DNA of 64,000 nucleotides, from positions 17,682,501-17,746,500 of the forward strand of contig CM072341.1 in assembly GCA_036874045.1 (NCBI GenBank), given 5' to 3'. Source of the stretch: Cymodocea nodosa. Lineage: Eukaryota > Streptophyta > Magnoliopsida > Alismatales > Cymodoceaceae. Both the position numbers and the translations under genes were made by a program. Positions 10,757 through 22,799 of this stretch are shown here, one piece after another; positions within the stretch are counted from its first letter, which is position 1; every line of letters starts with the position of its first letter. A model generated the notes under the pieces. The model searched no databases. It saw only the letters and a program-made list of their open reading frames with translations, and was not told where the DNA came from.

Positions 10757-13700
10757 ATGGCAGCTCCAGCCTCCCCTCCCAGTGCACATGTGGTATAATG
10801 AAATCTCATATTCTTCCATTTATGGCTTTTTCTGTATGTACCTTGATGCATTCACATTTGATTTACAGGTTGGGAATATGTTTGTTGAGCAGTACTACTC
10901 TATTCTCCATCATAAACCAGAAGAAGTTTACAAGTTCTATAAGGATTCAAGCATTCTTAGTCGTCCTGGTCTCAATGGGGAAATGAAATCTGTGACAACC
11001 ATGCAAGTAAGTCACATTATTCTATTCACTTAAGCTAGAAAAATTACATATCTATTATCATCGCTAGTGGTAGAAAATATGCATGCATACTAGTTTCATT
11101 TGGTTCAGGGATAAGAATGTGTTATAGATATATCTTCTCAGTTGATCATGATTTATTAATACAGATTAATATTTGGTTCGGACATTTCTGTATTGTGCAA
11201 ATAGCCAACTATTGATTGTAAACTAAAAATAGGTGACTATCCTAAATTGCATGTCTACTTTAAAAGGGTCTAATATAACATAACAAAAAATCTCATACAT
11301 TCAATGCAAACAGTATATGGTCACAAAAGGACATTTGGAATGGTTGGTTAGAAGGAATTCCTTCATGCAGTACAAGGAAGACAAGTTGTAGTTAAGAAGA
11401 AATGGTATGGAAAAGTGTTGGGAAGGTCGATAATCTCACAATAAAAAGGTTTTGTATATAGTTAAAAAACTTTACATTTATGATTCTTTAAATATGTCCA
11501 GCTTTCATTTGGATTTTCAATTACTATGGTATCATTGAAATGAGGGGTGTTTGAAGGTGCATAATGTGATGCTTGTGTATTTGTAAATACAATGTATGGG
11601 TTGTTTGATGATTGGGTTGAAATTTCAAAACTCTCGTAAGGGAAATTTTTGTGGCATATGACTTATTAGACCAGTTTTTTTCTGGATGTACTTATTTATC
11701 AAAAAACATCCATTTAGATTTTGAGTGCTTCCTGTAGTGCATGACCATGTGTCTAGCTTCCCCACCTTGAATGGTGAATGCTTTAGTTTAACTAGCATTT
11801 GTTAGCTTATCTGCTACCAGTAGGGCATTCCCATATTATTGTCCAATTTATTATCGTCAACTTTACCTGTGCTATTTGACATTCTAGTTTTGTTTGATCT
11901 TGATTGTTGCCACAGAACTTTCACAATCTTGCAAAATCAATCTTTCAAATTTATTTTCATCCCATTTGTCTCCTACAGGCCATTGACGAGACAATAAGAT
12001 CTTTGGACTATGGAAGTTACAAGGTTGTGATAGGTACTGTAGATGCACAACATTCCTACCAGGATGGGGTGATCGTTTTAGTGACTGGATGCTTGACTGG
12101 GAAGGGCAACAAAGCACTGCAAAAGTTTACCCAGTCCTTCTTCCTCGCTCCACAGGAAAATGGAGGTTTCTTTGTCCTTAATGATGTCTTTAGGTACGTG
12201 TCTGATAGTCAGCTTGTGGAAATTAATCATATAGCCAAAAATGTCACAGCAGAAGTCGTGGATGCTCCAGTTGATTCAGTTCCCGGTGAGCATTCAATAT
12301 TTTTTATTTTATATTCTTCCTATCAAAAATTGCAAGACTGTTTAACATCATTTCCTTGTGTATTCAAGAGCCTTCTGTGGATCATGTTAGCCACACACCA
12401 GACCCTATAACTGTGTTGCCCGAGAAATCCAAGGATAATGAAGAAATCCAGAACCCTATTGAAAATGAAAGCCAGGCAGATGATGCTGTGTCTCCAGTTA
12501 ATACAAGTACTGTGGCCCCAGACATCGAAGTGATAACTGCTGATCCTGTGGTTCAAGAGGACGCCCCTAAGAAGTCCTATGCATATATTGTGAGTTGTTA
12601 GATTGTTGTTTGCCATGGTTCCTTTTGTAGATCACAATAACTTTTCCTGTCCTTTCATTTTTTCTCTTTGATTGTTTCTATTAATATTGCGTAGTTCTTG
12701 ATGTCATTTAAATACTTCTTTTAAGATATATCAAAATCCCTTGTAGATTTTTATGTTAACATTGGAAGTTTACACCCATTCTCATCATTTAATACTGAGC
12801 TGTATGTGTACATGACAACAATATTCTTATGTTTTTATGCCATTTTAGAATCCATTATATATTTAAAGTACTTCTGATGAGAATTTTGCATCATTCCTAG
12901 TGAATGATTATTCTTTCAAGGAGTTTGTTCATTTGTACACATCCAAAAAATTTCAGGTTAAAGTTGTGAAAGGAAGCAGCACCATGCCTTCAAAGTCTTC
13001 CATGCCTGTTTCTAAGGCTGAAGTGCTACGAGTAACAACTGAAAAACAAGTAGCTGCATCGGCAACTCCTCCACCTGAAACTTCAGTTACTGATAGCAAC
13101 AATGCAGCTAATAGTAATCCTCCCGAAGATGGTAAATTTTTTATGTATAAAGCTTTTCTGACTGTGGCAATCACCTTTAGTTGTTCAAGCTTTTTTTTTC
13201 TTTTTGTTCTATTGAGATTGCTTGATTTACTTACATTTTTGCAGTGGAGGGTTACTCTATATATGTCTCTAATTTGCCTCGGAATGCAACACCTTATCAG
13301 TTGGAGGCAGAATTCAAGAAATTTGGGCCAATAAAGCCTGGAGGTGTCCAAGTTAGAAATCACAAGGTCCTTTACATCAGATTGGTCCTCTATTGGTTAA
13401 ATAGTTCTATGTCATTCTTGCTAATAATTTTGTATGCATTTGCACTTTTTTGCAGCAGAATGGTTTTTGCTTTGGTTTTGTTGAATTCGAGTCATTGAGT
13501 TCCATGCAATCAGCACTTGAGGTAGGTATACTACAAACATTTAGCTGGTGATATCTATTTTATGAGTAAAATATAAATTTATTTTTGTGTAATGCAGGCA
13601 TTAAGTCCTTTCTTTAATTGTTTAAATTAACCATTATAGACTTGTTGATCACCAAACATTTACTAGTTTTTCTTTAGTGGATGGAGAGAGATAGAGAGAG

Positions 13701-16700
13701 GACTGTGAAGCAGCCAAGGAGGATGAATGGAAGACTCATGGCAGAGTCTTGGTCACTGTGTCTAACGTCTAGGGAGGGGCCATAGGGTAGCATGTTGCAG
13801 GGGTTCTGTGAGACACCATCTGTGCAATAGGGTGGGATGCCAATCACCAATGGGCCAACAGAAGCTGAATGGAAGACTAGAGGGGGAGAGAAACAGAGAG
13901 AGGACTGTGAAACAGCCAGGGAGGATGAATGGAAGACTCAATGGCAGAGTCTTGGTCAATGTATCTAGTGTCGAGGGAGGGGTCATAGGGTTAGCATGTT
14001 GCAGGGGTCGTGCGAGATGCCATCCGTGCAGTAGGGTGGGAAACTGACCACCGTTGTGCCAACAGAAGCTAGAGGTTTCTGTGGCATTGAGAGTTGGCAG
14101 TTCACTGGGAGAGGAATGACTCTGCTCAGTGGCTCCACTTAGGAGATAGGCGGCAGGCATCTAAAAAGAAGACTTTAGCGATGGTTCATTGGTCATCTCA
14201 GGGATTGGATAGTTATGGAGAGACAGGTTTTGTTTGTCATGCGCTGGGAACGTTTGGTCTTTCCACTACAAGAAGTAATGTCTAGTTGACTCTGTTGGCC
14301 ACCACAGTATGGAGAAAATGACATTAGAGATTTTGATGTGGCCTGCAATGACAAGGAAGATATCTCACCTCTGGTTCATTGGAATCCCGCTGGACCTATG
14401 GCTTATGCAGCCCTTCAGGTTTTCGTTGTCTGAAGGAAATCTCGTGAAACAGTTGTTGCAAGATCTTGAATTGATAAAATTTAGCATGAGTTTTCAATGA
14501 AATATGGTGCTACGTTATATTATCCATGATGAAGTGGCATTCTTGATCATATTCTTCATCCTCAAGGTCCAACATGGATCCAACAGCTTTTCCAGTCCTT
14601 CCACGGCTCTCAGGGAGGGTCATCAGAAGTTAGTCCTCCAGTATTTTGGTTGGGGGGTGGGGTTGGAGAGGAAAGGGATGATGTGGAAGCTGCTAAAACA
14701 TCTTTTTCTTAGAATTGAAGCTTCTACCCACTAATCATGCATCAGTTTTCAAGGCAACAAATCTAATCCCAAATCATTCTGCTCATCACATTTGCACAAA
14801 AGGAAGAATCATTGACGCATGTTGCAAGGATGGAGCTTAATGAAGGAGATTCTGAGAGGATTTGGTCATGGATCAATGATGCAAGTGGCAAGATTTGGTC
14901 CTGTCTTGTGAAATTGTAGGGTTCCAAATCAAGTGATTTATCTGACCCATTTGAAATCTATCCGTTATTAGGTGGCAGGACTGGTTTCAGGCCTAGGAGA
15001 TGGCCTCTTTACTTGAAATTGTTGAAGGGTGTCAGAAAGGACACATCTATCAGGTGCAAGCTAAGCCCAGCCCACACCATAACTCCTGAAGATGATGTTG
15101 GCTTATGTGTATCTGTGTTGCCTACCATAGGAGGTCTTGACCCTCACTGTGATTCTGAAGAGGGTTACACCTAGGACTGTGGTGCTCTGAAAATAGGCAA
15201 CCAGCACCTTCACAAACAGATAATGATGTGGCAAAGGGTTAAGAATCTCCAAAACCAACAGTACAAATAGAAGAACTAGCTTCAGCTACCAAGGACCTCC
15301 TTTACCCCATCAATCCTCTGCTACATCGGAACAATGAAGACCCTGTTCTGTGTTGGATGGTTAGCCTGATTGTTGAATGTGGTGAGGGAATCTGAATCCC
15401 TGGTTACTCATGAAAGCACTAACCTGGAACATCATGGGAGGAAGAGATAGGGGGATGCAATACTTCATCGGCATGCTGATGTGATTATGGGATAGCATGG
15501 TCCGGGGGGGGGGGGGGGGAACCCTTCTATGCTTTCAAGAAACTTGGACGATCCTTTTATCATATTGGTTTGGGTGTCTGACTTACATATCTTCAAGGTT
15601 GCTCAGGTTGTGTTGCTTCATTTGGGATTGATCTTGGCTGAAGATGGATTGCTGGGTGGGAAGGTACTCCATCTCTGTCCTTTCTGCAACATAAAAGATG
15701 GAATGCCTTTGTTGGCCTCTATTGTCTGTGGACCTGTGGTTTCTAATGACAAACTGAGGAACTGTGGATGGTGTTGGGGGACTTCAATCGAGTTGAGATC
15801 CCTGATGAGAAGTTGGTTGGAGGGGCAGATTTGCTCCTTTTTATCCTTCAACGTCTGCAATGTGGGAAGTAGGGATATTTGTTTTCAGGAATCAGCTCTG
15901 TTGGATTTGATCAGCTTTTTGGTCTAGTGTTCTTGATTGACCACTTTTTTGTTACTGGTGCTTGTTAGTAAATTTGATTATTCGAATCTTTTGAAACAAA
16001 TTTTTGTGATAGCTATGCACTTTAATTACTGCATGTTGATCAAACTATGTTTCTTTAATTGAATACTTCTGTTTGACAAATAATTAATGTGTAGGGGTTT
16101 CTACTTCGACACTTGTTTTCTTCAAAAATTGACAATTCCTTCATTAAATCTCATGTTTTCGTTGAAAAGGCTTGAAAAGCAATCTTTTTGGAGGTTTACT
16201 TTAAATCAATTTTTTTTTTTAAATGTGAAATTCAGATGTGTGTTGTCCATGCACCGTAAGGTGATACTCTTTTTATGCTTTCTTTTCTGGTTCTTTTTTA
16301 TCTGAAATCAAAATGCGGAATTGTTTACGCCAACTTTTTTATTGAATTTCAGGTTTCACCAATTGTAATGGGCGGGCGTCAACTTGTCGTTGAGGAAAAG
16401 AAAACCAGAACACGAGGCAAGTTTCTCTTCTCTTTTTTGAAGTACATTGCCAGAGAGAGATGTTGCAGAAAGACAACATAGAAATTATCGCATTGCATTT
16501 TCTTGGATACCTATATTTGCTTTGGATTTGTTTTTCATTTTTTCTTCTTCATGAATCACTTGGACTATTCATAGAAAGGGAATGTCTGAACCCAAGGAAG
16601 TCTATTGTTGCAGTTGGCAGCAGTAATGGCAGCAGCACCTCTAGCGGAAGGGGGAGATTTCCTCTGTCAAGAGGTGGATTTCGGAACGATAACTTTAGAG

Positions 16701-16861
16701 GCCGTGGGGGGTTGGGTGGTGGTGGTGGTCAGGGTTATGGCAGGACCGAATTCCGTAGCAGAGGTGAGTTTTCAAACAGGGGTCGTGGCCCGTCTGTCCG
16801 CGAAGGTTATCAGCGTGTTGGACGTCCCGATGTGGTGAACACCGCAGGGGTTTCGGCATAA
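10757..16861 (+). CDS. G3BP-like NTF2/RRM/RGG RNA-binding protein
   Basis: Likely stress-granule RNA-binding protein of the plant Ras-GAP SH3-binding-protein-like family (cytoplasmic). Ten coding exons join to 458 residues: 10757-10792, 10869-11006, 11979-12285, 12369-12589, 12957-13131, 13245-13366, 13456-13521, 16353-16416 and 16614-16861 (nine listed coding exons), preceded by a non-coding exon. The NTF2 domain spans about residues 12-130 (VGNMFVEQYYSIL to FFVLNDVFRYV). An acidic linker follows. The RRM spans about 296-376, with RNP2 IYVSNL and RNP1 NGFCFGFVEF. The tail is RGG-rich (RGRGG, GGGGQGYGR). The start is MAAPASPPSAHV, directly after an acceptor at 10756. The 5' UTR exon appears to end at 9892 (CAG/GTACCT), leaving an 864-bp leader intron. 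The intron at 16417 begins GC, not GT. Intron 13522-16352 splits the RRM and contains a LINE remnant. The length is normal for the family. Confidence 0.9.
13690..15960 (+). mobile_element. L1-type LINE remnant in the G3BP-like RRM intron
   Basis: This GC-richer block differs from the surrounding AT-rich intron. Near 15408 it encodes MKALTWNIMGGRDRG, matching the start of plant L1 endonucleases (MK-L-WN-RG). It then has LCFQETW near 15530 and LGDFNRVEIPDEKLGG near 15775, the QET and GDFN motifs of the endonuclease. The 1.7 kb upstream is probably ORF1 and leader; it includes a tandem duplication at 13697-14085. The reverse transcriptase is absent, so the copy lacks its 3' half, which is unusual because most LINE copies lose the 5' half. 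Several frame breaks show it is dead. It has the same orientation as the host gene. Confidence 0.75.
13697..14085 (+). repeat. 202-bp tandem duplication within the LINE leader
   Basis: Two adjacent units begin at GACTGTGAAGCAGCC (13701) and GACTGTGAAACAGCC (13903), a period of 202 bp. Shared words include GGATGAATGGAAGACTC, GCAGAGTCTTGGTCA, TAGCATGTTGCAGGGG and GCCAACAGAAGCT. The units differ at several per cent of sites. Such repeats are common in LINE 5' leaders. Confidence 0.85.
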
Positions 16862-17435
16862 AGTTTATAGTTATCTGTAGTGAAAGGAAAGTAACGGCGA
16901 TTTTTGCAAGATTCTGGATCAGCCTTTACGGTCCTGGTTCGGTTTTAGGCTAATTTATGACAACTATGGACACATTCATTTTTTAAACTAGCAGAGGTAT
17001 TGTAAGTCTCATTTATTTGAGTTACATTAGAAGATATTAGGATATCTAGCTTCCGGAGTATTCGATAGTGTTTATTACAGTGTTGACCAAGACGAGTCTC
17101 TTGACCTTTTGGTTATGTTGTAGTCTCTTTACATCTTCACCTTCATGTAGACGTCAGGATATGATCGGAGATGGCTATCTCATAAATGACACTTGTTTTA
17201 ATACTCAAAACGCTTACTTATATAAATCCCACCGCCATCTTATTAAATACTTTCATCATTATTTTTAATTTTGCTAAATCTCCATTCTATTTTTTTAACC
17301 CATTCAACTCGAATCTTTTTACGAATATATTCTATACATTCATAATTTTAATTTAAAATTAATTCTTGCGCGACTTTCATTAACCAGTAAGATTATAACG
17401 AAAGACATACTGTTCAATTTTTTCTTTTAAAAGCG
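16862..17435. other. Region downstream of the G3BP-like gene
   Basis: Bases to about 17060 are probably the 3' UTR. The remainder is AT-rich, and I see no gene in it. The RPK2 duplication block begins near 17440. Confidence 0.5.
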
Positions 17436-18613
17436 CACAGATAATTCCGTTTAATGCAAGGTTTCGATCAACTAAAACATAAAGCAAAAATGAAAAGAAC
17501 GCCGGAAGGGTGAAAAAAATTATAGGCATTTATGGGTCATTCCCTTGTTGTCAGAGTATGACTCCACATCTTAAATTTTGTAGATCCGATCCGTTAGACT
17601 ATATCTAAGAAAACAAAATAAAATCAAGTGAAGAAAACAGACAGCAGTCGAGTATTTTTCACGTTTGAAATAGAGGTTAGAATATACATATCCAATACAG
17701 AAAAGAGGATACATTTATAAAAAAACCGATGGTACACATAAACGAACATAAAGCAATAAAAAAATCAATCAACCAGTAGAGAAAATTCAAAATCATTGCC
17801 CCATTTCTTCCCACTTCACATGACGAAGTAACTGATTCCCTGCAGCTAAGAGAATACAAATTTCTTCCTGGCACCAGAAAAAAAAATTGCCGGGGCCAGG
17901 ATCATTCTTCTTGATGTTGTTCAAGTACCCTTGCACCGAAAAATCCATCTCAATGGACTAATTGCTGAATTTATCTTGACAAGCCTACATGGGGAAAGGC
18001 AAAAAAATATTATATAACATACGAAAAAGGGAAAGGGTCGCTAAAAAATCACGTAAAAAACATTCTCAGGCGCTTAGTGCACTGGGTTGATCGAAGTGCA
18101 CTAGGCACTTATCTAATGCAATCTTCATTTATCTAAAGCAATCTTGCGCAAAAAAACCAATCGCCAAGTTGTTTTATCTGGTGTGATAAAAATGTTTAAG
18201 CTTTTCATGGGGTTTTCGTACCAGATGTTGAGATTCCACGGACCAAAGGATTTGGTAGCCGACAAGGCTTTCTATTTTCTCCAGTCCTGCACTGATTAAA
18301 AAAAAGGATGTAACATCACATTGTTACCATTTCCAGCAAGCACAAAAGAGAGGAAATAATATCTTATGCGTATGGATCAAAATTCTAGTTCTTATCCACA
18401 AGAGCGTCACAGTCAGTCAAACCTTCGGATAGAAAGAGAAGGTGGCAGACCATTTATTTTAGTTTATTCATATCGAACAGTCGATAGGAGAAGAAACCAA
18501 CTTGACATTGTTTAAAAGGGAGAAAAATAAAATATGGATCATAAAAGTCATTTTAAGGAGAATGAATATAATTGCCCTGGCTCTTGATATCTTAGAAAAA
18601 ACCAATAATAGGA

Positions 18614-18998
18614 GACTGAAGAAGTATTTCTTCTAAAGGGCAAAGCGTATTGTGCAATAAAAGCAAATAAATTGCAGTTGTGGTGGGAACAAAGAGATAA
18701 ACTTAGTATTGCAGCCTGTGATTTGTAAAGAGGGATAAGCAAATGTCAGCTATGCAAGCTCTACCAGCTACACTATCAAGTACTCACTAGGACACTGAAG
18801 AAGTATTTCTTCTAAAGGGCAAAGCACATCGTGCAAGAAAAGCAAACAAATTGCAGTTCTTGTGGGAACAATGAGATAGACCCAGTGTCATGGCAGTAAC
18901 CACCTGCAGCCTGAGATTTGTAAAGAAGGATATGCAAATGTCAGTCATGCATGTTCTACCTGTTAGTCCCACCATTGTACACTATCAAGTTCTCACTA
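18614..18998. repeat. Local tandem duplication of about 180 bp present only in copy A
   Basis: ACTGAAGAAGTATTTCTTC and the following 160-200 bases occur twice, starting at about 18615 and 18794. The corresponding place in copy B (about 27497-27710) has one unit, and it resembles the second A unit more closely. The two units differ at roughly a tenth of sites, and unit 1 lacks about 15 internal bases. The repeat lies about 400-800 bp beyond the stop codon of the downstream RPK2 gene. Confidence 0.85.
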
Positions 18999-19409
18999 GC
19001 AGATGTCGGTTATAAAACAAATAATAGTCCGCCAAATATCATTGATAGGCATATCTAAAGTAGTAATATGTAAAAAATATGTCGGCTAGTTATCCTTCTT
19101 TATCAGCAAAGAATCTGACAAATACATAAAATACATTAACGGTAATATATCCAAATGAGAGCCCGGAGGAAATATGAAATTTCTGAAAGATAGATCGAAT
19201 ATAGGCAAATATATCCTTTTGGTGTTACAAGTATGGCCCAGCATAAAGAAATTGCAAGAATATAGAAAGGTTTAAAAACCCGAGAAACACAAAGCAAACT
19301 TTCGAGATGTCAAAATATAGGGCAAATGTCAGAGTTTTTTAGTTAGGGAGAAGTTTAACATATTACGTAGATAAAATTTACCTTTACCAAGGAAGGAATT
19401 TGATAACCA

Positions 19410-22400
19410 TTAATGTGTTATCGGCGAACACATTGGAGGTTGAATTTGTTTGAGCCGCTGGACAACATACTTCATTGTAGGTCTTGTAGAGAGGGAATCA
19501 TCAGTGCAGGTGATACCCAAATGCAAGGTGTCTACCAAGTCATCATGAGGGCCTACATCCCAAAGTCCCTCCGTAAAAAATTCACGTGCCTGGCCTTTTC
19601 TAAGCAACATTTGAGCCCAAGCAACAATGTTGAAACCATTTCCGTATGGAGAGAAAGAAGGATCCAAAGCCTTCTTATTTGAAATCAACTCCAACAGCAC
19701 AACACCATAACTATATACATCAGCCTTATCCGAAACACGACATGTCATTGCATACTCGGGTGCAACATACCCAAAAGTTCCCGCAACACCCGTGGTGGCA
19801 TGTGTTTCAGAGTTTCCAAGAAGTCTAGCTAGTCCAAAATCTGAGAGGTATCCATTATATTCGTTATCTAACAAAATATTGCTTGGCTTCACATCTCGAT
19901 GAAGGATCCGAGGCACACAGTGGTCATGCAAATAAGCAAGAGCACGGGCTACATCTAAAGCAATCTTGTGAAGCATCCTCCAATCGACAGGTCTCCTAGA
20001 CCTATCCTGTATAAACCTTTCTAGATTACCTCCAGGAAGGTAATTGTATATGAGAAACATCTCTGTTTCGCTCACGTGAAATCCAATCAAAGTCACAAGA
20101 TTCGGATGACGCCATCTTCCAAGTGTCTTTACTTCTGCATGGAACTGTTGGACACCTTGGATTCTGCCCACAGACAGTCTCTTAACAGCAACGACAACAC
20201 CAGGTGCAATTTCTGCCTTGTAGGTGGCACCAAAGCCTCCACTTCCAATGCAGTTTGATGTGTTGAAGCCCCTAGTCGCGTGAACAACACTGTCGTAAGT
20301 CACAGGGACTCCAATATCTGTGAAAACTGTGACCTCCTTTCTTCCAGATGCCTGAACTGCAGATCTCGAGGCACATTTCCTTGTGTATATGTAGATAAAA
20401 ATCAGAGCTAGAAGAACTGAAACAATGGCTGTTGCAGAAGCTATGGAGGCAATTTCAATGGAGGTAAATCCGGCAGAGCCAGCTCTGGAAGATGAGTTTG
20501 CAGGTGGAGACGCAGCATAAGACATAGATCCTCCGCCCAGGCCTTGCACGTCTGCCGGTGGAACAGATAGAGAAACTAGAGGGCAAGAATCTAGCCTTGG
20601 GTTCCCAATAACACTCTCGCATCTCACAATGATGCCACCCAAGGGTATTGGCCCCGATAAGTTATTAAATGAAACATTGAATATTGAAAGTGATGTATTA
20701 TTTGCGAGAAGTGGAGGAATCCTCCCCGATATTGTATTATTATTGAGAAGAAGAACAGAGAGATTTCCCAACTTCAGAAGGTCACTTGGGATTTTGCCGG
20801 AAAAAGAATTTGATGAAAGATCAAGCACCTCAAGGGCATGCATCTGACTCAGACTGGAGGGGATGACACCAGAGAGATTATTGCTAGCCAAAGAAAGATA
20901 TCTCAAACTTTTTAAGAGACTAAAGCTCGGCGGAATCCGGCCAATTAATTTGTTTCTGCTCAAGTCAATTCCAACAAGAGAACCCAAAAGCCCAAGTTGC
21001 GGGGGTATTGCACCAGTGATCTGATTTCCAGATGCATCCAAGACCAAAAGAGACCCACAAAGCTTATTAATGTCTGCAGGAACCATACCAGTTACGTTGT
21101 TTCCACTGATGTTAAGAATCAGTCCATTAAGGAGCTTGCATTTATCAACGAAGGTACCAGGAAAGGTTCCAGTAATCTTGTTGCCGTCAATTAGCAAAGC
21201 ATAGACAGTCCGCTCACCCAATCTTCCAGCAGCAATAGGCAACGATGGAAAATCACCCGTGAAATTGTTTTCACTAAAATCATGAAGAATTGTGACATCT
21301 AGTGCGGACCAATACAAGGTTGGTGCAGACAGCGTAATGGCCATGTTCTTGAAAAATGAAGAATATGCTGAGGATATATCATAAGGAGTAAATTGAGAGG
21401 AAGGGCACCGGCTGTGGGCAAACATTGGCAATGAGCCTGACAATTGATTCCCACTAACATCCAACACATCCATGCAAGGTACGTGAAGCTCCTTGTTCAA
21501 CCAGCCTGTTAGCTTATTGGAGCTCACATTCAGATACTTAAGATATCTGCATTGCCCAAGTACCGATGGCATCTCTCCCATGAGAATATTCTCGCCTAAA
21601 TTGACTATTTCCAGGCTCCTGCAAGCACCCCAACCACTGGGAAACATCCCCTCCAATGAAGCCCTCGGTGCCCATAGTATCCTAAGATTAGGCATTGTGG
21701 TGAAATTCGGGGGAATCCCCCTTTGAAATCGATTAAATTCACTACTCTGACCATCCTCATCCCTGTATTTTAACGGACTGTATGCATCTGAGAGAACAAG
21801 AACAGTCAATTCAAAGCAATTACCGAGCTCCGCAGGTAAAGGACCACTGAGACTATTCCTCGATACGTCCAATACCCGTAGTTTCCGCAACTGACCAAGA
21901 TCCGCGGGTATGACATCCTCCAGCAGATTTGAGAAAAGAATGAGATTCTGTAGCTTACTGCAATTCCCCAAACTACCAGGAATCCCACCAGTAAGGAAAT
22001 TTCCAGACAACTCCAGATGCTCGAGACTAGAACACCCAATTCCAATCCCATCGGGAATCGCCCCACTGAGCTCATTAAATGACAGTGATAAGATTTTCAG
22101 TTTAGACAGCTTACCAAAAAAGGGTGGTATGGTTCCATTAACTCCGTTGTGGGAAAGGTCCAGCACCTCCAAATCCGCACAATTCGACAGCGCCTTCGGG
22201 ATCTCCCCGCTGAAACTATTAAATCCAAGTCTGACAACTCTCAGCCGCGGACCAAAGCTCGATGGAAGTGCTCCCGACAACCCATTCCCCTGGAGGTCAA
22301 CCACCTCCAACTCCTCCAACTCAAAAATCTCCTTCCGAACCCCACCCTCGAAGTCATGAAACGGCAAGGCCAGCACTTTTAGCCCTTTAATCTCACTGAT

Positions 22401-22778
22401 CGTCGGCGGGATTCTCCCTCTCAACCTCGCCTCCGCATCGGAGCAACGACCGTCCCGAAAGGGATCCGTATGCGGGAAGTGGCAAGCATACGAACGGAAC
22501 CCCCCCACAGCGGATATATTCACCCCTGAAACCTTAGTTCTGGAGTCGCACGTGACTCCTCTCCACGAGCAGTGGTCGGAGGCGGAATCGTCTGTCCAGT
22601 CGGAGAGGAGCCCATCGGGATCGGCAGTGACGGCTCCCTTGAATTGCAGGAGAGCAGACCTCTCCCTCTGCCGAAACCCTAGATCCTGCTCCGCCGAACA
22701 AAGAAGCTGGTAGAAGGCGAAGAGGAGGAGAATGAGATTAGGTGTTAGGGTTTTGGATAGACGACGGCGGCGCCCCAT
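19410..22778 (-). CDS. RPK2: LRR receptor-like kinase RPK2/TOAD2-type, copy A
   Basis: Plasma-membrane receptor kinase of 1122 residues in one uninterrupted exon. Arabidopsis RPK2, the likely orthologue group, acts in anther, embryo and CLV3/CLE meristem signalling. Signal peptide about 1-29 (hydrophobic NLILLLFAFYQLLCSA). LRR N-cap (SALLQFKGAVTADPDGLLSDW, with C-SWRGVTCD). Leucine-rich repeats about 120-715, interrupted by a non-LRR island near 455-520, as expected for RPK2. Membrane helix about 772-802 (IASATAIVSVLLALIFIYIY, stop-transfer TRKC). Kinase about 837-1112, with glycine loop GSGGFGATYK, Lys866, HRD at 960-962 and DFG at 980-982, so it should be active. It ends PPMCSPITH. The start is the first ATG and directly precedes the signal peptide. 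The 5' flank has CT-rich leader sequence on the minus strand. Its twin is 8704 bp to the right, in the same orientation. Confidence 0.95.
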   Translation of the reverse strand: MGRRRRLSKTLTPNLILLLFAFYQLLCSAEQDLGFRQRERSALLQFKGAVTADPDGLLSDWTDDSASDHCSWRGVTCDSRTKVSGVNISAVGGFRSYACHFPHTDPFRDGRCSDAEARLRGRIPPTISEIKGLKVLALPFHDFEGGVRKEIFELEELEVVDLQGNGLSGALPSSFGPRLRVVRLGFNSFSGEIPKALSNCADLEVLDLSHNGVNGTIPPFFGKLSKLKILSLSFNELSGAIPDGIGIGCSSLEHLELSGNFLTGGIPGSLGNCSKLQNLILFSNLLEDVIPADLGQLRKLRVLDVSRNSLSGPLPAELGNCFELTVLVLSDAYSPLKYRDEDGQSSEFNRFQRGIPPNFTTMPNLRILWAPRASLEGMFPSGWGACRSLEIVNLGENILMGEMPSVLGQCRYLKYLNVSSNKLTGWLNKELHVPCMDVLDVSGNQLSGSLPMFAHSRCPSSQFTPYDISSAYSSFFKNMAITLSAPTLYWSALDVTILHDFSENNFTGDFPSLPIAAGRLGERTVYALLIDGNKITGTFPGTFVDKCKLLNGLILNISGNNVTGMVPADINKLCGSLLVLDASGNQITGAIPPQLGLLGSLVGIDLSRNKLIGRIPPSFSLLKSLRYLSLASNNLSGVIPSSLSQMHALEVLDLSSNSFSGKIPSDLLKLGNLSVLLLNNNTISGRIPPLLANNTSLSIFNVSFNNLSGPIPLGGIIVRCESVIGNPRLDSCPLVSLSVPPADVQGLGGGSMSYAASPPANSSSRAGSAGFTSIEIASIASATAIVSVLLALIFIYIYTRKCASRSAVQASGRKEVTVFTDIGVPVTYDSVVHATRGFNTSNCIGSGGFGATYKAEIAPGVVVAVKRLSVGRIQGVQQFHAEVKTLGRWRHPNLVTLIGFHVSETEMFLIYNYLPGGNLERFIQDRSRRPVDWRMLHKIALDVARALAYLHDHCVPRILHRDVKPSNILLDNEYNGYLSDFGLARLLGNSETHATTGVAGTFGYVAPEYAMTCRVSDKADVYSYGVVLLELISNKKALDPSFSPYGNGFNIVAWAQMLLRKGQAREFFTEGLWDVGPHDDLVDTLHLGITCTDDSLSTRPTMKYVVQRLKQIQPPMCSPITH

Positions 22779-22799
22779 CCTGACTGGAGGGAACTAAAC

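Noticed and set aside
19413-22382. Plus-strand open frames of 60-149 codons inside RPK2 copy A, repeated in copy B
   Set aside because: These are antisense shadows of the receptor kinase genes, conserved only because the genes are duplicated.
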